A DNA stretch of 64,000 bases from Artemia franciscana. Taxonomy: Eukaryota; Arthropoda; Branchiopoda; Anostraca; Artemiidae. This document shows, piece after piece, positions 58,347-64,000 of the stretch (position 1 is its first letter; each line of letters opens with the position of its first letter). The stretch covers positions 36,913,868 through 36,977,867 of the forward strand of contig NC_088882.1 of the NCBI RefSeq assembly GCF_032884065.1, read 5' to 3'. The notes under the pieces were generated by a model that was not told the origin of the DNA, made no database searches, and was given only the letters and a program-made list of their open reading frames with translations. The position numbers were made by a program, and so were the translations under genes.

Positions 58347-60468
58347 AAGAGCTAAGAGCTCATATGGCACTTGTGACGAGGCAAGAAGAGTTAAGAGCCA
58401 AGAGATTATATGGTATGAGCTCTAACAAAACTCTATGAATCAATAGATTGATTTAAAAGGAAAATAAGAGGCTTAATGCCGGTCAGGATTTAAGATAAGA
58501 GCTCTGAGTCACGATGTCCTTCTACATATCAAAATTAATTAAGATCAGATCACGCACTCGTATGTTATAAATAACTAATTTTTTCTAATTTTTCCTCTCC
58601 CTTTAGCACCCCAGATGGTCGAATCGGCGAAAACGACTTTATCAAGTCAATTTGTGGAGCTCCCTGACACGCCTACCAATTTTCATCGTCCTAGCACGTC
58701 CAGAAGCACAAAACTCGCCAAATCACTGAACCCCTCCCCCAAGCTCCCCCAAAGAGAGCAAATCCAGTACGGTTCCGTCAATCACGTATCAAGGACATTT
58801 GGTTATTCTATCCACCAACCTTCATCCCGATTCCTCCAAACCAAGAGTTTTCCAAGATTTCCCCCTCCAACTCCCCCCAATGTCAAAAGATCTGGTCGGG
58901 ATTTGAAATAAGAGCTCAGAGACATGAATTCCTTCTAAATATTAAATTTCATTAAGATTCCCTCCAACTCACCCAAATGTCACAGGATCTGGTCGGAATT
59001 TAAAATTGGAGCTTTAAAGCACAAGATCCTTCTAAATATCTAATTTATTTAAGATCCGATCACCCTTTCGTAAGCTACAAATACCTAAATTTTCAAAATT
59101 ACCCCTCCCCCCAACTCCACCGAAGAGAGCAGATCCGGTCCGGTTATGTCAGTCACGTATTTTAGACTATTTTTTATTCTTCCCATCCAGTTTCATCCTG
59201 ATCTCACCGCTTTAAGTATTTTTTAAGAGTTGCGGTCCCCCCAACTGCCCCCCCAATTACGCTGGAACCGGTTAAGATTTAAAATAAGAGATCTGAGTTA
59301 CGAGGTCCTTCTAAATATGAAGTTTCATGAAGATCCGATCACTCCTTCGTAAGTTAAAAAATACGTCATTTTTTCTAATTTTTCAGAATTACCCCCCCCC
59401 CCCCCCACCTGATAGAGCGGATCGTTGTAATTATGTAAATCACGTATCTAAGACTTCTGCTTATTTTTCCCACCAGTTTCATCCCGATCCCTCCAATCTA
59501 AGCGTTTTCCATGATTTTAGGTTCCCCCAACCCAAACTCTCCCCAATGTCACCAGATCCGGTCGGGATTTAATATAAGAGCTTTGAAACACGATATCCTT
59601 CTAAAAATCAAATTTCATTGAAATCCGATCACCCGTTCGTAATTTAAAAATACCTCATTTTTTCTAATTTTTCAGAATTAACCCCCCCCCCCCAACTACC
59701 CCAGAGAGAGCGGATCCGTTCCGGTTATGTCAATCATATATATAGGACTTGTGCCTGTTTTTCCCACCAAGTTTCATCCCGATCCCTCCACTCTAAGTGT
59801 TTTCCAAGATTTTAGGTTTCGCCCTCCCAACGTCACCAGATCCGGTCGGAATTTAAAATAAGAGCTCTGAGACACGATATCCTTCTAAATATCAAATTTC
59901 ATTGAGATCTGATCACCCGTTCGTAAGTTGAAAATACCTCATTTTTTCAAAATTTTCAGAATTACCCCCTCCCCCACCTACCCCAAAGAGAGCGAATCCG
60001 TTCCGGCTATGTCAATCATGTATCTAGGACTTGTGCTTATTTTTTCCGCCAAGTTTCATCCCCATCCCTCCACTTTAAGTGTTTTCTAAGATTTTAGATT
60101 TCCCCCTCCCAACTCCCCCCTCCCATATGTCACCAGATTCAGTCGGGATTCAAAATAAAAGTTCTGAGACACGATATCCTTCCAAACATCAAATTTCATT
60201 AAGATCTGATCAACCGTTCGTAAGTTATAAATACTTCAATTTTTCCGAATTAACGGGCCCCCCACTCCTCCCCCCAGATGGTCAAATCGGGAAAACGACT
60301 ATTTCTAATTTAATCTGGTCCGGTCTCTGATACGCCTGCCAAATTTCATCGTCCTAGCTTACCTGGAAGTGCCTAAAGTAGCAAAACCGGGACCGACAGA
60401 CAGACAGGCCGACAGAATTTGCGATTGCTATATGTCACTTGGTTAATAAATACCAAGTGCCATAAAAA
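58347..60468 (+). mobile_element. HP2 non-coding element, copy 2 (~2.12 kb, about six subunits)
   Basis: It has the same left end ('gagctaagagctcatatggc'), subunit markers at 58540, 59050, 59333, 59622, 59908 and 60207 with one truncated unit near 58955, and the same right end: a GACA run at 60391-60413, 'aatttgcgattgctatatgt', the hairpin cacttggt-taataaat-accaagtg (60437-60460) and ccataaaaac. Same orientation as copy 1. Subunit number and order differ between copies. Confidence 0.78.
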
Positions 60469-62079
60469 CTGACCAAATTGTACTATGACAACGTTGCCAG
60501 AATTATTTGGGTTACACTAGCCTTGATGACAAAAATTAGCCAAACATGGCTAATTTTTACCCTACTTTTGATTCAACAATCTTGATCCAATTAGGCCTGG
60601 TTTTATAAATCACATAGCCGAATTCGATTTGGTAAAAAAAAAACCCAACCTGGAAGCACTATTGATCACTACGTGTGATATTAACAGATTAAAGTATCTA
60701 CCAGGGAGTCAACCACATCTTTCAAGGGGTGGGTTATCCACATTTTTCAGTAAATTTTAATATAGAGGGCTAAATTAAATCCTAGTCATGGAAGTTTCTG
60801 AACAACTAGTATGCACAATTGTTGTTGACAGAGATATTGTTAATTTACCTGCATAACTGATGCACCAGTAAGGGTCCTTCTTAAAGTTTCAATTTAGCAA
60901 GCTGAAATTCCAACCTAAACTGGTATAATCAAACAAGGAAAGATAAAACTTCAAAACTATTTAATTAAGAAAATTAGACATAGGGTTTTAAGGGAAAACA
61001 GAAAATGAGCAGAAAAGAAAATTCAAGTTCACACTCATTAAAAAGATAATCCAAGCCGCAATTTAGGCGTTTTAATGAAATTCCGTGATATGGTTACTAA
61101 GTAAGAAACTGTAAACAGGAGATTTGAAAACTTTAACTAAGCGACGGTTCCATTCGACCACATTTTGTTGTAATTCGATGGCGTCAATTCGTGAAAATGT
61201 AAGGCGGGGAGGAGGCAAAATGTATTTTGAAGAATCTGGGGGGGGAATATTTTGCTATTTTCGATTTTGTTCATACCAAATGAAGATATTTTTTTAAATA
61301 TGGGGAGGGTAGTTATTTCCTCTCAAAATGTGGGGAGGTTAGTTAGTTCCCCTCCGCCAAAACCCCTATAGTCGTTACTAGCACGAATTGGGTCAACATC
61401 CTTTGCTATTTTTGTTGTTAATATTCGAGCCATAGCTATGCAAAATTATATTAACTTTAAATTATATTGCAGTTGTAACTGAATTTTATTTATCGATATA
61501 GGCTATTTTTTTAATCCAAGCGATCCATAGGTTTTACCTTCCATGGTGTGTCATATAATATTTATTGACACTAAAAAGCTATGTGAATCATGGTTAGGAA
61601 AAAAAAAAAAAAAGAAAAAAAATGTAAAATTCTGAAACAGGCCCTTCAACCCAAACTGAACAGATAACTTAATCAAAATCATCGCTATTTACCATAGCCA
61701 TACGAACCAACCTTCCCAACTTCTTTATTCCCACAAGATTTCAATCGCTTTGCATAATATCAGCCCGATTCTAGATTTACGATCACCCACGAAAAATGCC
61801 TTCCATTAATTTTTTAAATCCTTACAAAAACCCCAAAAACAAACTTACTTCCACACACTAGACAAAAAAACAAAACAAAAAAAAAAAAACAAAAAAAAAA
61901 ACAAAAAAACAAGGATCCATCTTCAACCGTACGATTCCTAAATATCCATAGTATAGTCCATAAATTAAAAGTCGTATCAGGAAGAAATATTATCAACTTG
62001 AATAGACGCGACGTTTATTCTCGGCGTAGCTGCATTTTTTCACTTCACACTTCACATAAAGGTAGTAAATACTAAACAA
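60469..62079. other. unassigned AT-rich sequence
   Basis: 61195-61375 is the partner of the low-copy repeat at 815-985. A/C homopolymer-like runs lie at 61599-61622 and 61864-61910. The ORF 61996-61814 is a by-product of the latter. Confidence 0.4.
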
Positions 62080-62590
62080 CAATTCACAGCAGCACAACGC
62101 TGCTTTAGGCCAACACAGCTACGCATGCTCCTTCTCGATCCCAATCTTTTCAACGCCCCCCTCTTTAGGCTTTCTCAAGAAGCTCCCATTTCCCTTCGAC
62201 CTTTCCATATGACGTCCTCCTACTCCATGCGGGGACGACCTACTTTCGTTTCACGCTAGACGGTTGACCCACAAGAACTATCTTTGGTAATCTTTCATCC
62301 GCAGAAAATTTCCTGTCCAACAATCTTTCTCCCATTAGAGCCATAGAAAGTAGGATTGAACCATGTTTTTCATACAGCTTACTATTTGAGATACGGTTAG
62401 TCAGTCGGGTTCCCAAAATAATCCGTAGGCAATTTCTCTGGAAATCCTCTAGCAAATCTTCCCCCGTGTTTCGGAACCCCCCACGTTTCAGAACCATTCT
62501 TGACCATTGTCATCACTGTAGCTTCCAATATTCTAATCTTGGTTCGAAGAATTATCTTCCAATTCTTCCACAGTTTTTTCAAAGGAAGTT
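62080..62590 (-). pseudogene. RTE-B 3' fragment
   Basis: Minus-strand frames 62597-62397 and 62497-62240 overlap through a frameshift and encode 'LRTKIRILEATVMTMVKNGS', 'DLLEDFQRNCLRIILGTRLT', 'RISNSKLYEKHGSILLS' and 'ADERLPKIVLVGQPSSVKRK', matching the C-terminal part of RTE-B at 40445-40900. The 3' end near 62090 (gcctaaagcagcgttgtgct) lacks the long trinucleotide tail. Confidence 0.85.
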
Positions 62591-63014
62591 TATGCATATG
62601 TATTTTAGTGTCTGAAGGGGTCAGTTACTAGTGGATTGATCTTTGCCTGGAGATAACTGGGCAAGGGCTTCATCCAAGCTGCAAAGGGGCAAGTGAAAGA
62701 GCCTTTGTAGTCAAGAAGCGTCATTAAGGAAGGGTTAAATGAGCATGCCCATTCGGGCACTTGGGAGAAACAGCAGCAATATTTTTTTTTTCTCATAACT
62801 ATTTCTTATTTCATGTCCACGCCAAATTGTATATGAAATTATTAAAACTTCTGCTTTTTATCAAAATTATTAACTACTGTTTGAATAATATTAACATTAC
62901 TCCTCGTACTTTGTCTAAATTAAATCTTATTTGGAATGAAGAACCCTGACGTTGCCTCAGTACAGCCATGTACACCCCATCTGTTATTATTTTCCCCATC
63001 CCCCCAAACACTTT
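62591..63014. other. unassigned sequence
   Basis: Short ORFs without recognised domains, and no repeat identified. Confidence 0.4.
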
Positions 63015-63220
63015 GTATGGAACGCGTGGTCACAGAGACTTGGTAGGAGAGCTCATCTGGCCGGAAACTGAAAGGCCTAGTGTACTACTAAATTGTCAAA
63101 ATAATAAGAGAACGACCCCTCCCCTTTCTCTACCCTCTCCCTGGGGCACCCTTAAATCCTCCAAGATCGTGAATTCAAAATTTGAGGTAATCATTTTGTT
63201 GAGACTACCGTAGTCATACG
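63015..63220 (-). repeat. HP1-body-like / 275-bp unit fragment
   Basis: The sequence 'gagagctcatctggccggaa', 'aaaggcctagtgtac' and 'caaaatttgaggtaatcatt' followed by ttgttgag matches the 275-bp unit as oriented at 24540-25640. Confidence 0.45.
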
Positions 63221-63516
63221 TAAGAAATAAAGGTCGAGTTTACCTGGCTTTGGTTCGAACAATCCTTCTTTATGGATGGACAACTTGGTCGTTAAAGCAG
63301 CTACATGAAAATGCACTGAAGGTGTTTGAGCATAACTGTCTGCGTAGCATCCTCAGGATAAATCTGAATGATTGCATATCAAACGTGGATATACGACGAA
63401 TCAGTGGTACTAAAAGATGCGTTGCCATCACAATCAAGGAGCGTCGAATGAAATTGTTGGGCCATGTCTTACGGAGGCCAACAGAGTTTTTGCCTCGCTG
63501 AATCCTTTTAGCTGAG

Positions 63517-63785
63517 CAACTTAACTCATGATGAAAGTAAAACAGCTCAAAATAGGGATGAAACCTTTTAATTGACAGTGAACAGATATAAAATTATTTA
63601 ACTGGATATTTCGAACACATATACAGTGTTCATCATCAGCAGTAGTTTTACTGCTGATGATGAACACTGATGATGATGATGCTGATGATGAACACAGGGA
63701 TGAAAGGTTTCATCCCTATTTTGAACTGTTTTACTTTCGTCATGGAAAGGCAGTGTGGTCTTCGAAGTTATCAACTTAACTCATG
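63517..63785. mobile_element. foldback element with hammerhead-like motif and 14-bp TSD
   Basis: The exact 14-bp direct repeats caacttaactcatg (63517-63530, 63772-63785) flank a 241-bp insertion. The left terminus atgaaagtaaaacagctcaa is the inverted match of ttgaactgttttactttcgt (63721-63740). A unique tail starting catggaaaggcagtgtggtc follows the right arm, as at 36479. A perfect 19-bp hairpin (63626-63644 with 63649-63667, loop gttt) lies in the middle. On the minus strand, ctgatga (63639-63633), a six-pair stem gaacac/gtgttc and gaaa (63612-63609) form a hammerhead-ribozyme-like core with one extra nucleotide before the stem. Confidence 0.85.
63609..63639 (-). ncRNA. hammerhead-ribozyme-like core (degenerate)
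   Basis: The minus-strand string is CTGATGA, one T, GAACAC, a 7-nt loop, GTGTTC, GAAA, then TATCC. CUGANGA and GAAA are the invariant hammerhead strands on either side of helix II. Hammerhead motifs are known from Penelope-like elements and related retroelements. The extra T, a weak helix I and an uncertain cleavage triplet argue that this copy is inactive. Confidence 0.45.
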
Positions 63786-64000
63786 TATGAAACGCCAAGG
63801 AGGACAGAGGAAAAGCTGGTGGAACTTGGCTAAATCAGACCTTGAACCTGTTGGGGGGTTTAGAAAGTTTGGTCACAGATGGACATCTCAATGGCCTCCA
63901 TTTGCGAAGCAACTGGCAATAGACCGCACTACGTGGTTCAAACAGGTCTCGAAGATCCTTGACACCGGGCAAGGTGAAAACACCTGATTCCCGCCGCAAG

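Larger units (their letters stand above)
63241..63987 (+). pseudogene. RTE-C: non-LTR reverse transcriptase C-terminus, split by a foldback element
   Basis: 63250-63516 encodes 'ILLYGWTTWSLKQLHENALK', 'VFEHNCLRSILRINLNDCIS' and 'ERRMKLLGHVLRRPTEFLPR', then one in-frame stop (63499-63501) and 'ILLAEQLNS'. A 255-bp insertion (element plus one TSD copy) follows. The frame resumes at 63786 with 'MKRQGGQRKSWWNLAKSDLE', 'PVGGFRKFGHRW' and 'AIDRTTWFKQVSKIL', and stops at 63985-63987. Removing the insertion and one TSD copy rejoins AEQLNS to CMKRQ in frame. The pattern is the C-terminal region after the RT in RTE-like LINEs, but the sequence differs clearly from RTE-A and RTE-B. It extends left only to about 63241. 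Confidence 0.82.

Noticed and set aside
63700..63720. Insertion at 63.5-63.8 kb as an ordinary MITE
   Set aside because: The 14-bp TSD and the unique tail outside the right inverted terminus do not fit the short fixed TSDs and symmetric ends of cut-and-paste MITEs.

Overview
This window looks like repeat-dense, AT-rich intergenic DNA from a metazoan, most likely an arthropod and possibly a crustacean. The evidence is the mix of decayed non-LTR retrotransposons, a Penelope-like element with a GIY-YIG domain, a mariner relic, hAT-like and other MITEs, long TA microsatellites, homopolymer runs over 60 nt and intron-style splice signals. There is no operon structure, no ribosome binding sites and no intact long ORF, so it is not bacterial or phage. 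The species assignment is inference only. No rRNA, tRNA or CRISPR array was seen.

Layout. 0-5 kb: a 619-bp hAT-like non-autonomous element with target-site duplication (TSD), and a 24-bp minisatellite present in both orientations. 5-10 kb: first copy of a dominant non-coding repeat family (called HP1 here), then a nested pair of non-LTR elements (RTE-A inside RTE-B). 10-15 kb: a 160-bp tandem array and an inverted pair of Penelope-like copies. 17-19 kb: TA microsatellite and a 425-bp duplication. 20-30 kb: HP1, trinucleotide-rich mosaics and 275-bp arrays in opposite orientations, around a decayed ORF1-like gene that starts with a PWWP-like domain. 31-36 kb: another reverse-transcriptase relic, a segmental duplication, and the best candidate for host coding sequence (a terminal exon near 35.8 kb, minus strand). 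36-40 kb: a foldback element with a hammerhead-like motif and 13-bp TSD, then HP1 expanding head-to-tail as a 750-bp tandem array. 40-42 kb: the longest reverse-transcriptase ORF (322 codons). 43-46 kb: mariner relic, MITE and palindrome. 46-55 kb: five HP1 copies, one inserted inside an RTE-B copy, plus further minisatellites. 55-60.5 kb: two complete ~2.2-kb copies of a second hairpin-ended repeat (HP2) built of ~290-bp subunits. 62-64 kb: RTE-B fragment and a third RTE-like C-terminus split by a second hammerhead-like foldback element with a 14-bp TSD.

How the parts relate. The window records successive transposition: LINE-type elements supply targets into which HP1 and the foldback element inserted. 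HP1 is the most distinctive system: a 1.0-1.7 kb non-coding unit made of one or two long inverted-repeat modules, a body with a hypervariable simple-sequence slot, and a 20-bp terminal palindrome. Truncated HP1 bodies also form tandem arrays. No autonomous partner encoding a helicase, transposase or recombinase for HP1 or HP2 is visible here. HP1, HP2, RTE-A, RTE-B and RTE-C are labels for this annotation only.
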